From Thermoleophilia bacterium (GTDB taxonomy: Bacteria; Actinomycetota; Thermoleophilia; Gaiellales; Gaiellaceae), in NCBI GenBank assembly GCA_025936595.1, contig JAICTB010000011.1, positions 1 through 18,375 of the forward strand: DNA of 18,375 bases, written 5' to 3'. The notes under the pieces are model-generated. The model was not told the origin of the DNA. It was given only the letters and a program-made list of their open reading frames with translations, and searched no databases. Numbering within the stretch: the first letter of the stretch is position 1; every line of letters begins with the position of its first letter. Below, piece after piece: positions 1 to 6,618 of this stretch. Position numbers and translations under genes: made by a program.

Positions 1-1
1 G

Positions 2-427
2 GCGGAGAGCATCGCGCGGACCCTCGATCCGCAGCTCGATCCCGTCGAGTTGCTGCGCAAGGAGGGCTGGTCGGTGATGGCGAGCGAGGCCGCGAAGCGC
101 CTCGAGCCGAATCAGGTCCTGGCGCTCGCCTTCACGCAGCTCGAGCCGCTGCTGCGGATGCCGCGGCGCGTCTCGCAGCTCGTGCAGAGGATCGAGAACG
201 GCTCGCTGAAGATCGGCATCGCGCCGACGGAGCTCGACAGTTTCGAGCACCTCCTGCGCTCGGCGGCGAACCGGGTCGGGGCGGCGCTGATCATCTCGGC
301 GCTTCTGATCGCCTCGGCGCTGATGGCGCGCGTCAGCCACGTCGTCTCGCTCGCCGGTTTCGGCGTCGCCGCGGCGCTCGCGCTCTTCATGATCTGGCGG
401 ATTGCGCGGACGCGCGGCGGGCTGTGA
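2..427 (+). CDS. ABC1/UbiB-family atypical kinase-like protein, C-terminal fragment (5' end outside window)
   Basis: The window opens inside this reading frame, which runs 141 codons to a TGA stop at 425-427; no start is visible. The fragment begins AESIARTLDPQLDP, which resembles the end of the kinase-like core of the ABC1/AarF/UbiB family. It ends in two closely spaced hydrophobic stretches (roughly residues 97-111 and 114-134) that look like the paired C-terminal membrane helices of UbiB proteins. Family members are atypical ATP-binding proteins linked to isoprenoid quinone or lipid metabolism at the membrane. The catalytic motifs lie upstream of the window and cannot be checked, so activity is inferred from the family only. 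The stop is 6 bases from the stop of the convergent dehydrogenase gene. Confidence 0.6.
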   Translation, partial: AESIARTLDPQLDPVELLRKEGWSVMASEAAKRLEPNQVLALAFTQLEPLLRMPRRVSQLVQRIENGSLKIGIAPTELDSFEHLLRSAANRVGAALIISALLIASALMARVSHVVSLAGFGVAAALALFMIWRIARTRGGL

Positions 428-433
428 GGCTTC

Positions 434-1123
434 TCAGCCGACGCCGTCGCTCGAGCCGACGCGCTCGACGACCACCTGCGGGATCCGCGCCTGGGGTGAG
501 AGTCGCAGGCACATGCGAACGATCTCGGCGCAATCCTGCGGCTGGATCATCGCGGCAGGCGCGAGCCCGGACCACTCCGCCATCGGCGTGTCCACAAAGC
601 CGGGGCAGATCGCGATCGCGCGCACGCCGTCCGCGTCGAGCTCCGCGTTCTGCGACCGCGTCAGCGCGATCACGGCCGCTTTCGTCGCACCGTAGACCGT
701 CAGCCCGGGCGTCGGCCCGGTGCCCGCGATCGACGCGAGATTGACGATCCAGCCCTTCGACCGCTTGAGGAGCGGGATCGCGTCGCGCGAGACGAGCAGG
801 AGGCCGCGGAGGTTGACGGAGAGCTGCAGGTCGATGTGCTTCGTCTGCAGCGATTCCACCGTGCCCGCAATGCCGATGCCCGCGGAGTTGACGAGCACGT
901 CCATGCCGCCGAAGCGCTCCGCGTGCTGCGAGACGACGCGTGCGCAGTCCTCCTCCTTGCTCATGTCGGCAGCGATCGCGTGCGCGCCGAGCTCGGTCGC
1001 CGCAGCCTCGATCTTCCCGGCGGTGCGCGAGGCGAGCGTCAGCTCGTATCCCTCCTCGCGCAGCATGCGCGCGATCGCGAGGCCGATCCCCGACGAGCCG
1101 CCGGTGACGAGGGCGCTTGGCAT
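434..1123 (-). CDS. Short-chain dehydrogenase/reductase (SDR), classical type
   Basis: A 229-residue protein of typical classical SDR length. Visible motifs are the dinucleotide-binding TGGSSGIG at residues 7-14, NSAG at 79-82, catalytic Ser131 in NLAS, Tyr144 and Lys148 in YGATK, and PGFVDTPM at 174-181. These define an NAD(P)-dependent oxidoreductase with a complete Ser-Tyr-Lys set. The Arg at residue 33 (ASRT) after the second strand hints at NADP(H) preference, which is an inference. The substrate cannot be read from the sequence. The ATG at 1121-1123 is supported by a TAAGGT hexamer ending 7 bases upstream, implying a leaderless mRNA. It is divergent from selD and shares the intergenic dyad with it; no functional link to selD is obvious. 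Confidence 0.88.
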   Translation of the reverse strand: MPSALVTGGSSGIGLAIARMLREEGYELTLASRTAGKIEAAATELGAHAIAADMSKEEDCARVVSQHAERFGGMDVLVNSAGIGIAGTVESLQTKHIDLQLSVNLRGLLLVSRDAIPLLKRSKGWIVNLASIAGTGPTPGLTVYGATKAAVIALTRSQNAELDADGVRAIAICPGFVDTPMAEWSGLAPAAMIQPQDCAEIVRMCLRLSPQARIPQVVVERVGSSDGVG

Positions 1124-1130
1124 CGTCCCG

Positions 1131-1136
1131 ACCTTA
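1131..1136 (-). promoter_or_regulatory. -10 element of the SDR gene (leaderless)
   Basis: On the minus strand TAAGGT is followed by 7 bases and then the ATG at 1123. No -35 hexamer is recognisable. The spacing puts the transcription start at or next to the A of the ATG. Confidence 0.55.
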
Positions 1137-1191
1137 AAGGAGTTCCCGCCGCCGGCGCGAACGCAGGGTGCAGCACGACATTCCTCTCCCT

Positions 1192-1221
1192 GACGGCGGC
1201 GGCCCCTGTGCCGCCGCTGTC
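1192..1221. promoter_or_regulatory. 12-bp inverted repeat over the selD -35 region
   Basis: Left arm gacggcggcggc (1192-1203) and right arm gccgccgctgtc (1210-1221) pair over 12 positions, 11 Watson-Crick and one G-T, around the 6-base centre ccctgt. The dyad ends 2 bases before the TACGGT -10 hexamer of selD, so it covers the -35 and spacer region, and it lies about 55 bases behind the SDR -10. If selD is leaderless, the dyad is not transcribed with selD and is better read as a protein-binding site than as an RNA leader. No T-tract follows it on either strand. Confidence 0.45.
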
Positions 1222-1223
1222 GT

Positions 1224-1229
1224 TACGGT
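1224..1229 (+). promoter_or_regulatory. -10 element of selD (leaderless)
   Basis: TACGGT is followed by 7 bases (tcggatc) and then the GTG start of selD at 1237. There is no Shine-Dalgarno sequence before that GTG, which agrees with a leaderless transcript. Confidence 0.55.
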
Positions 1230-1236
1230 TCGGATC

Positions 1237-2238
1237 GTGAAGCTCACGGATCTGGCGACGGCCGGAGGCTGCGCGGCGAAGTACTCGGCCTCGCGCCTCG
1301 AGGAGCTGCTGCGCGGGTTCGTCCCGGCGGAAGCCGAGAACCTCCTCGTCGGGCTCGATCCCGCCGACGACGCCGCGGTCTACCGGCTGGACGACGAGCG
1401 CGCGCTCGTCTTCACGATCGACTTCTTCCCGCCGATCGTGGACGATCCCGCCGACTTCGGCGCCATCGCCGCGACGAACGCGTTGAATGACGTGTTCGCC
1501 ATGGGCGGCCTGCCGCTCCTCGCGCTGTCCGTTGCGGCGCTCCCCGAGGAGCTGCCGACCCCCGTCGTGCGGGCGATCTTCGACGGCGCGGACGCTCAGG
1601 TGCGCGCGGCGGGCGCCATCCTCGCGGGCGGTCACACGATTCGCGACGCCGAGCCGAAGTACGGCCTGGCCGTGGTCGGGACGGTGGCGCCGGACGGCAT
1701 CTGGTCGAAGGCCGGCGCGCGGTCCGGTGACGCGCTCTACCTGACGAAGCCGCTCGGAACGGCACTCGTGCTCGGTGGCGCGAAGCGCGGTCTGTGCGAC
1801 CTGGACGCCGCGGTCGCGTGGATGCGAACGCTGAACAAGGATGCGGCCGACGTCCTGCGCCGGTTCACGCCGAGCGCGGTCACGGACGTGACCGGCTTCG
1901 GCCTGCTCGGTCACGCGCACGAGCTGGCGGCGCGCAGCGGCGTGCGCGTCTCGCTCGACGCGGCGCGGCTGCCGGCGATCGACGGCGCGCTCGACGCGGC
2001 GCGCGACGGGGTGTCCACCGCGGGGACGAGGAACAACCGCGAGTACGCGACCGTCGACGTCGGAGAGGTCGCACCGGAGCTTACGGAGCTCGCGTACGAC
2101 CCGCAGACCTCCGGCGGCCTGCTCGTCTCGATTCCGCGTGACAGGGGGCCTGCCCTCGAGGCGGAGTTCACGCGCGCCGAGCTGTTTCTCGCACGCATCG
2201 GCAGCGTCGGCGAGGGCGAGGGCGTCGAGCTGCGCTAG
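1237..2238 (+). CDS. selD: Selenide, water dikinase (selenophosphate synthetase)
   Basis: SelD converts selenide, ATP and water to selenophosphate, AMP and phosphate; selenophosphate is the selenium donor for selenocysteine tRNA and 2-selenouridine. With the GTG at 1237 the protein has 333 residues, close to the roughly 347 of E. coli SelD. Cys12 and Lys15 in GGCAAK match the catalytic Cys17/Lys20 pair of E. coli, so this is the cysteine form and not a selenoprotein. Further family motifs are DDAAVY, TIDFFPPIVDDP, NALNDVFAMGG, AGGHTIRDAEPKYG, LTKPLGT, DVTGFGLLGHAHE and DPQTSGG. The frame stays open upstream to a GTG at 1168, but the family N terminus and the -10 geometry favour 1237. Its TAG stop shares a CTAG palindrome with the stop of the convergent Erm-like gene. 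No selA, selB or selenoprotein is visible in the window. Confidence 0.93.
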   Translation: MKLTDLATAGGCAAKYSASRLEELLRGFVPAEAENLLVGLDPADDAAVYRLDDERALVFTIDFFPPIVDDPADFGAIAATNALNDVFAMGGLPLLALSVAALPEELPTPVVRAIFDGADAQVRAAGAILAGGHTIRDAEPKYGLAVVGTVAPDGIWSKAGARSGDALYLTKPLGTALVLGGAKRGLCDLDAAVAWMRTLNKDAADVLRRFTPSAVTDVTGFGLLGHAHELAARSGVRVSLDAARLPAIDGALDAARDGVSTAGTRNNREYATVDVGEVAPELTELAYDPQTSGGLLVSIPRDRGPALEAEFTRAELFLARIGSVGEGEGVELR

Positions 2239-3014
2239 CGGCCGCGGGCAAAGGCGAAGAGGCTCGCCCACTGCCCCGCGTCGAGCTCCCACGGGCGAGC
2301 GTCCGGGGCGAAGCCGAGGGCGGGCGCGAGCCGCTTGATCTCGAGTGCCGACAGCGACGGCCGGAGGCCGCGGCGGATCGGGTCACGAGCGGCAAACGCC
2401 GACGAGAGGAAGCTCCAGTAGGCCGCGTGCCGGTCGACCGGGACACGGGGCTGGGCGAGACGCTCGATGCGCAGAACGGCGCAGTCGACGCTCGGCGGCG
2501 GCGCGAAGGCGCTCCGGTGCAGTCGCCGCGCGATCGAGATCTCGTGCCACGCGCGCCAGTAGGTCGAGCGCAGCGTCGCCGGCCAGACGGATGTGTGCTT
2601 CGCCGCGAGCTCCCACTGCACGATTACGTGCGCCCCTCGAAGTGGGACACGAGGATCGCGAAGCAAGCGATCGAGGATCGCGCCGGAGCGGACGAACGGG
2701 AGGTTCGCGACGACGACGAACGGCTCGTCGGGCCAGCGGTATGCGGTGGCGTCCGCCTGGACGACCCGGACCGAGGTAAGGGCCCCAAACCGTGTGCGAA
2801 GGCGTGCGGCGAGCGCCGGATCGCGCTCGATCGCGATCACCTCGGCACCGGTTCGCGCGAGCGCGTCGGTCAGGACACCGCTTCCTCCGCCGATCTCGAC
2901 GGCGAGCGCGCCGGGCGCGAGCCCCGCGCCGGCGGCGAGGTCGCAGGCGAGCCGCTTACTGCGAAGGAAGTGGCTGCCGGACGCTTCCCTCGCGGGTCGG
3001 CGTCGGACGGCCAC
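2235..3014 (-). CDS. Erm-like rRNA adenine N6-methyltransferase, possible 5' frameshift
   Basis: Class I SAM methyltransferase of the KsgA/Erm superfamily. From the GTG at 3014 (259 residues) the motifs are HFLRS at 15-19, SAM motif I EIGGGSG at 40-46, acidic Glu63 and Asp88, and catalytic NLPF at 104-107. The NLPF motif, the VQWELA segment and FAPPPSVDCAVLRIER resemble actinobacterial Erm enzymes more than KsgA. Erm enzymes methylate A2058 of 23S rRNA and give macrolide-lincosamide-streptogramin B resistance; that role here is inference. The start is doubtful. No good ribosome site precedes the GTG, whereas a leaderless-type ATG at 3033 opens a frame offset by one base. Moving from that frame to this one near 2973 would give RQHFLRS, restoring the conserved Gln that is Ser14 here. 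The fused product would be about 265 residues. Confidence 0.72.
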   Translation of the reverse strand: MAVRRRPAREASGSHFLRSKRLACDLAAGAGLAPGALAVEIGGGSGVLTDALARTGAEVIAIERDPALAARLRTRFGALTSVRVVQADATAYRWPDEPFVVVANLPFVRSGAILDRLLRDPRVPLRGAHVIVQWELAAKHTSVWPATLRSTYWRAWHEISIARRLHRSAFAPPPSVDCAVLRIERLAQPRVPVDRHAAYWSFLSSAFAARDPIRRGLRPSLSALEIKRLAPALGFAPDARPWELDAGQWASLFAFARGR

Positions 3015-3033
3015 GGAACATCGCCATCGACAT
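2956..3033 (-). other. 25-codon upstream ORF: frameshifted N terminus or leader peptide of the Erm-like gene
   Basis: From the ATG at 3033 the minus strand reads 25 codons and stops at TAA 2956-2958, overlapping the start of the Erm-like gene in a different frame. The peptide is basic, begins MSMAMFRGRP and reaches ...SVRQ just where the methyltransferase frame reads HFLRS. A TACACT hexamer lies 6 bases before this ATG. Two readings are possible: the true N terminus of the enzyme separated by a one-base frameshift (real or a sequence error), or a separate leader peptide. The frameshift reading is favoured because it rebuilds the conserved Gln-His-Phe-Leu motif. Confidence 0.5.
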
Positions 3034-3039
3034 GCCCGC

Positions 3040-3045
3040 AGTGTA
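3040..3045 (-). promoter_or_regulatory. -10 element upstream of the Erm-like gene (leaderless)
   Basis: On the minus strand TACACT is followed by gcgggc (6 bases) and the ATG at 3033. It lies 35 bases from the divergent -10 of ctaA, so the two promoters share the same short region. Confidence 0.5.
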
Positions 3046-3080
3046 CGGCCTTTCGCGCCGCTGGCCGCGCGAACGGCGGC

Positions 3081-3086
3081 TACAGT
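3081..3086 (+). promoter_or_regulatory. -10 element of ctaA (leaderless)
   Basis: TACAGT is followed by gcggcga (7 bases) and the ATG at 3094. No Shine-Dalgarno sequence and no clear -35 element are present. Confidence 0.55.
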
Positions 3087-3093
3087 GCGGCGA

Positions 3094-3987
3094 ATGGACG
3101 CCGGCGCCCAGCCGCTCGCACGCGTGCGCGCATTCGCGCTCTCCGAGGGCGCCTTTCGTCGCATCGCAGTGGTGAACGTCGTGATGCTGATCCTGATCGT
3201 CGCCACCGGCGCAACCGTGCGGCTGACGGGCTCCGGTCTCGGGTGCGAGCACTGGCCGGGGTGCCAGGTGCACCACTTCGAGCCCAAGAGCTACCACAGC
3301 TACATCGAGTTCGGAAACCGCATCTTCGCCGCGATGACGATCGTGGTGACGCTCGTGACGTGGCTCGCGGCGTGGCTCGTGCCTACGGCGCGACATCTCC
3401 GCGGGCTCGCATTCGTGATCTTCGCCGGGACGCTCGCGCAGGCGCCCCTCGGAGCGATCACGGTGTACTCGCATCTCAATCCGTGGCTCGTCCTCTCGCA
3501 CTTCCTGCTCTCGATCGTCGTCCTGACGCTCGGCGTCGTGCTCGCCGTCGAGGTCCGGCCGCGCGCGCTCGGCGCAGTTCCGGGATGGGTTCGGCGGCTC
3601 GCGCTGCTCGTCGCGCTCGCCGCCGGGGTGCTGCTCGTCAGCGGGACGCTCGCGACCGCGGCCGGGCCGCATCCGGGCAGCACGGTGGTGCGGCGGCTCT
3701 GGTCGTTCCAGCCGGCCGTCTACTGGCACGTCCGCGCGACCGCGGTGTTCGGCATCTCTTTCGCGCTGCTCCTGACGTGGCTCGCGCTGCGCCGCAGCCG
3801 CCATCTGCGCGGAGCACTGGCGGTGCTGGCGGTGCTGGCCGTGCAGATGACGATCGGCGAGGTGCAGTACCGGACGCACCTGCCGTGGTGGCTCGTCCTC
3901 GTGCACGTCACCGTTGCGGCGGCCGTGTGGGCAACCATGTGCGCATTCGTCTTCGCGCTCTGGCGGCCGAATAGGATGCGTGAATGA
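3094..3987 (+). CDS. ctaA: Heme A synthase, COX15/CtaA family
   Basis: CtaA oxidises the C8 methyl of heme O to the formyl group of heme A, the cofactor of aa3-type cytochrome oxidases, in the cytoplasmic membrane. The 297-residue product has about eight hydrophobic segments. Seen motifs: GATVRLTGSGLGC with Cys51 and Cys57 in the first external loop, where family members carry a Cys pair; EFGNR at 72-76; His136 in the second helix pair; His212 in WHVRAT; and His271 in VHV. Asn75 sits where Bacillus CtaA has the heme-ligand His of ExxHR; I recall Asn as common in actinobacterial members. The ATG at 3094 gives the family-like N terminus and follows a leaderless -10. The stop overlaps the next ATG (ATGA), so the PAC2 gene is probably translationally coupled. 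Confidence 0.88.
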   Translation: MDAGAQPLARVRAFALSEGAFRRIAVVNVVMLILIVATGATVRLTGSGLGCEHWPGCQVHHFEPKSYHSYIEFGNRIFAAMTIVVTLVTWLAAWLVPTARHLRGLAFVIFAGTLAQAPLGAITVYSHLNPWLVLSHFLLSIVVLTLGVVLAVEVRPRALGAVPGWVRRLALLVALAAGVLLVSGTLATAAGPHPGSTVVRRLWSFQPAVYWHVRATAVFGISFALLLTWLALRRSRHLRGALAVLAVLAVQMTIGEVQYRTHLPWWLVLVHVTVAAAVWATMCAFVFALWRPNRMRE

Positions 3988-4871
3988 CGGAGCTCACCTT
4001 CGAGTCGCGCCCGCAGCTCGACCGGCCGGTGCTGATCGCGGCGTTCCGCGGCTGGAACGACGGCGGCCAGGGCGCCTCGCTCGCCGGTGCTTACCTCGCG
4101 CGTGCGTGGGCCGCGACCGAGTTCGCGTCGATCGATCCCGAGAACTTCTACGACTTCCAGGCGACGCGTCCGATGGTGTCGCTCGCCGACGGCTACGCGC
4201 GCAAGATCGACTGGCCCGAGAACACGTTCCTGCATGCGCCGATGCCGGGCAGCGGGCGGGACGCCATCATCCTGCTCGGCGTCGAGCCGAACCTGCGCTG
4301 GCGGACCTTCTCGGAGCTGATCACCGGCGTCGCGCGGGACTTCGACACGGAGCTCGTGCTGACGCTCGGCTCGCTGCTCGCCGACGTCCCGCACACGCGG
4401 CCGTCGCCCGTCACCGGCAGCGCGACCGACCCCGACCTGATCGCCAGGCTCGGCCTGCAGGCGTCGCGCTACGAGGGGCCGACGGGAATGGTCGGCGTGC
4501 TGCACGACGCGTGCAGTCGTGCCGGGCTCAAGTCCGCGAGCCTCTGGGCGGCGGTGCCGCATTACGTGTCGCTGACGCCGTCGCCTCGCGCCGCCAAGGC
4601 CCTCGTCGATCGCCTCGCGGATCTCCTCGACGCGGATGTCGACACCGCCGAGCTCGACGAGGCCGCCGACTCCTACGCGCAGCAAGTGAGCGAGGCGGTC
4701 GCCGCCGACGAAGAGACGCAATCGTACGTGCAGGATCTCGAGCGGCGCGTGGACGAGCTCGGAGAGGAGAGCGACCTGCCGTCCGGCGACACGCTCGCGG
4801 CCGAGCTGACGCGGTTCCTGCGCGAGCGCGAGAACGGCGACGACGGCGACGACGTCGCGCGCGAGCGGTAG
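3984..4871 (+). CDS. PAC2-family protein (proteasome assembly chaperone-like)
   Basis: A 295-residue protein. The N-terminal part carries the PAC2 signature FRGWNDGGQGASLAGAYL at about residues 22-39, and later segments VEPNLRWRTFSELI and LGSLLADVPHTRPSPVTG match the family core. The C terminus from about residue 210 is acidic and helical, ending in a charged Asp/Gly/Arg tail. In eukaryotes PAC2 helps assemble the 20S proteasome; actinobacterial homologues are widespread but their role is not settled, so I do not assign one. It starts inside the stop of ctaA (ATGA) and is surely on the same transcript. It converges on the DipZ-like gene with a 17-base gap. Confidence 0.83.
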   Translation: MTELTFESRPQLDRPVLIAAFRGWNDGGQGASLAGAYLARAWAATEFASIDPENFYDFQATRPMVSLADGYARKIDWPENTFLHAPMPGSGRDAIILLGVEPNLRWRTFSELITGVARDFDTELVLTLGSLLADVPHTRPSPVTGSATDPDLIARLGLQASRYEGPTGMVGVLHDACSRAGLKSASLWAAVPHYVSLTPSPRAAKALVDRLADLLDADVDTAELDEAADSYAQQVSEAVAADEETQSYVQDLERRVDELGEESDLPSGDTLAAELTRFLRERENGDDGDDVARER

Positions 4872-4888
4872 TCGCCCGGCGCTGGCGG

Positions 4889-6514
4889 CTAGCCGAAGGT
4901 GAACGAGTAGGCCTGGATGCCGCGCGAGAAGCGCAGCTCCAGCAGGGCGCTCTCCGGCGTCTTCGACGAACGGACCGTGTAGAGCCGCTCCGCGTCCACG
5001 TGGATCGTCCCGGCGGGCTTGCCGTCGATGAGCTTCTGCACGCTGCCGTGCCCGCCGAGCACGATGTACACGTCACGCGCCTGGAAGCGGAGGCGCAGGC
5101 GCGCTTCGGGACCCGCCACGATTCGCTCGGAGCCGACGCGCCAATGGCCGCCGTAGGAGAGCGCGTTCTCGGGAATCGACCGCGCGAAGACATAGTGCGC
5201 CTCGACGTCCGGGACGGGGGTCTTGCCGACGTAGTTGGCGAGGCGCGCGTAGCCGAGGTAGGTCTCGGGCGTGAGAAGGCCGGTCGGCGTCGTGTCGGCG
5301 AGGCTGCGCGCAGAGCGACCGTTGTCGCCGAGGAGCCGGCGGATCAGCGACTCGGTCTGGCCGTATTCGCCCTCGCCGAAGTGCGTGTGGCGCACGTGCC
5401 CCTGCTTGTCGATCAGGTACTCGGCCGGCCAGTACTGGTTCGCATAGTTGTCCCACGTCTTGAAGCTGTTGTCCTGCACGACCGGATAGCGGATCCCGAG
5501 TCGCTTCACTGCCGCCTTGACGTTCGACGTCACGTGCTCGAACGCGAACTCCGGCGTATGCACGCCGATGATCACGAGCCCCTTCGAGTGATAGGTCGCG
5601 TACCACGCCTTCAGGTGCGGCAGCGTGCGCAGGCAGTTGATGCACGAGTATGTCCAGAAGTCGATCAGCACGACCTTGCCGCGCAGCTCCCCGAGCGTCA
5701 GCGGTGTGCTGTTGATCCAGGCGCCGTCCGGGTGCAACGTCGGCGCGACGCCGTAGTCCGGCAGGCTGCCGGCGCTCTTGTGCACCGCGGCGAGCGCCGC
5801 GCCGCCGCCGCGCACCTTTGCGAGCTCGCGCTTCGCGCTCGAGTTGTCCTCGATCTTCCCCTGCAGGAAGTTCGTGTAGCCGGGCGTGAGCGTTGCGAGA
5901 TGGTCGTCCACGTGGAACACGAGCCCGAGCGCGACGATCGCCATCAACGCGCCCGACGCGACACGGACGGTCTCCGCATGACGGCGTAGGTACGTCGACG
6001 CCTCGCGGCCTCCACGGCTGATGAGGAGCATCGGAACCGCGGCGCCGATCGCGTAGGCGAGCGTCAGGAGGATGGCGCGCAAGCCGACGGAGTTGTTCGC
6101 GGCGACCACGGTGACGGTCGCGAGCACTGGCCCCGCGCACGGCACGAAGACGAGGCCGAGAGTCGCACCGAAGAAGAACCCGCCGCCGACGTTGCCCGGC
6201 CGGAAGCGCGAGAAGACGGCGAGTGGACGCTCGATCAGCATGCCCGCCCGTGGAGCGAGGAGCGTCACGGCCATCACGAAGAGAAGCGCGATTGCCAGGT
6301 TGCGCAGGAAGTCCTGCGGCAGGCCGAGCTGGTCGAGGATCCACGCGGCGAAGAGCGTGAAGACGCTGAAGCTCGCGACGAGCCCGGCAACGATCCGCAC
6401 CGGCTTGCGGCCGGAGGCGCCGCCCGCGAGGAGCACCGGCAGCACCGGCAGCACGCACGGCGAGATCGCCGTGACGACGCCGGCGAGGAACCCGATGGCG
6501 AGCAGGAGGAGCAT
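4889..6514 (-). CDS. CcdA-TlpA fusion, DipZ-like transmembrane thiol-disulfide protein
   Basis: A 541-residue fusion. Residues 1-200 form a CcdA/DsbD-type membrane domain with about six helices and two redox cysteines, Cys20 in SPCVLP and Cys126 in VPCAGP. After a linker, residues 260-400 form a TlpA/thioredoxin-like domain with the CxxC site Cys291-Ile-Asn-Cys294 in WTYSCINCLR. The last 120 or so residues look like the beta-rich C-terminal domain of mycobacterial DipZ. The family passes electrons from cytoplasmic thioredoxin across the membrane to extracytoplasmic thiols, for example in cytochrome c maturation or envelope redox repair; the partner here is unknown. It is the last of three minus-strand genes, 104 bases after the helicase stop. 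No clear Shine-Dalgarno or TANNNT geometry precedes the ATG, so the start is less certain than the call. Confidence 0.87.
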   Translation of the reverse strand: MLLLLAIGFLAGVVTAISPCVLPVLPVLLAGGASGRKPVRIVAGLVASFSVFTLFAAWILDQLGLPQDFLRNLAIALLFVMAVTLLAPRAGMLIERPLAVFSRFRPGNVGGGFFFGATLGLVFVPCAGPVLATVTVVAANNSVGLRAILLTLAYAIGAAVPMLLISRGGREASTYLRRHAETVRVASGALMAIVALGLVFHVDDHLATLTPGYTNFLQGKIEDNSSAKRELAKVRGGGAALAAVHKSAGSLPDYGVAPTLHPDGAWINSTPLTLGELRGKVVLIDFWTYSCINCLRTLPHLKAWYATYHSKGLVIIGVHTPEFAFEHVTSNVKAAVKRLGIRYPVVQDNSFKTWDNYANQYWPAEYLIDKQGHVRHTHFGEGEYGQTESLIRRLLGDNGRSARSLADTTPTGLLTPETYLGYARLANYVGKTPVPDVEAHYVFARSIPENALSYGGHWRVGSERIVAGPEARLRLRFQARDVYIVLGGHGSVQKLIDGKPAGTIHVDAERLYTVRSSKTPESALLELRFSRGIQAYSFTFG

Positions 6515-6569
6515 GGGCTACGGACGCACTCTCCGAATGATTCGTTACGCGCCGCCCGGCGGTTTGGCC

Positions 6570-6603
6570 ATGTCCAGACCAGACATCACGGGGTCTGACC
6601 CCG
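6570..6603. repeat. Double dyad between helicase and dipZ-like gene, REP-like
   Basis: Two adjacent inverted repeats lie in the 104-base gap. The first is ATGTC-N7-GACAT (6570-6586), the second CGGGGTC-T-GACCCCG (6589-6603). Both contain the word CAGAC or its complement. GTTTT follows the second on the plus strand, but no plus-strand gene ends here, so a terminator role on that strand is doubtful. On the minus strand it could act as a 3' stem-loop after the helicase. GGGGTCTGACCCC-type palindromes occur as dispersed intergenic repeats in some genomes (recollection); only one copy is present here. Confidence 0.4.
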
Positions 6604-6618
6604 GTTTTCGGGCCGCGG

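Noticed and set aside
1192..1221. Reading the dyad before selD as a SECIS element or riboswitch
   Set aside because: Bacterial SECIS elements lie just after a UGA inside a selenoprotein gene. Here SelD has Cys and no in-frame UGA, and the predicted transcription start is downstream of the dyad.
2235..2238. selD and the Erm-like gene ending on the same CTAG palindrome
   Set aside because: A 4-base overlap of convergent stops is a compact arrangement, but needs no special explanation in a dense genome.
434..2238. A selenium gene cluster around selD
   Set aside because: No selA, selB, selU, tRNA-Sec or recognisable selenoprotein lies nearby; the neighbours are a generic dehydrogenase and an rRNA methyltransferase.
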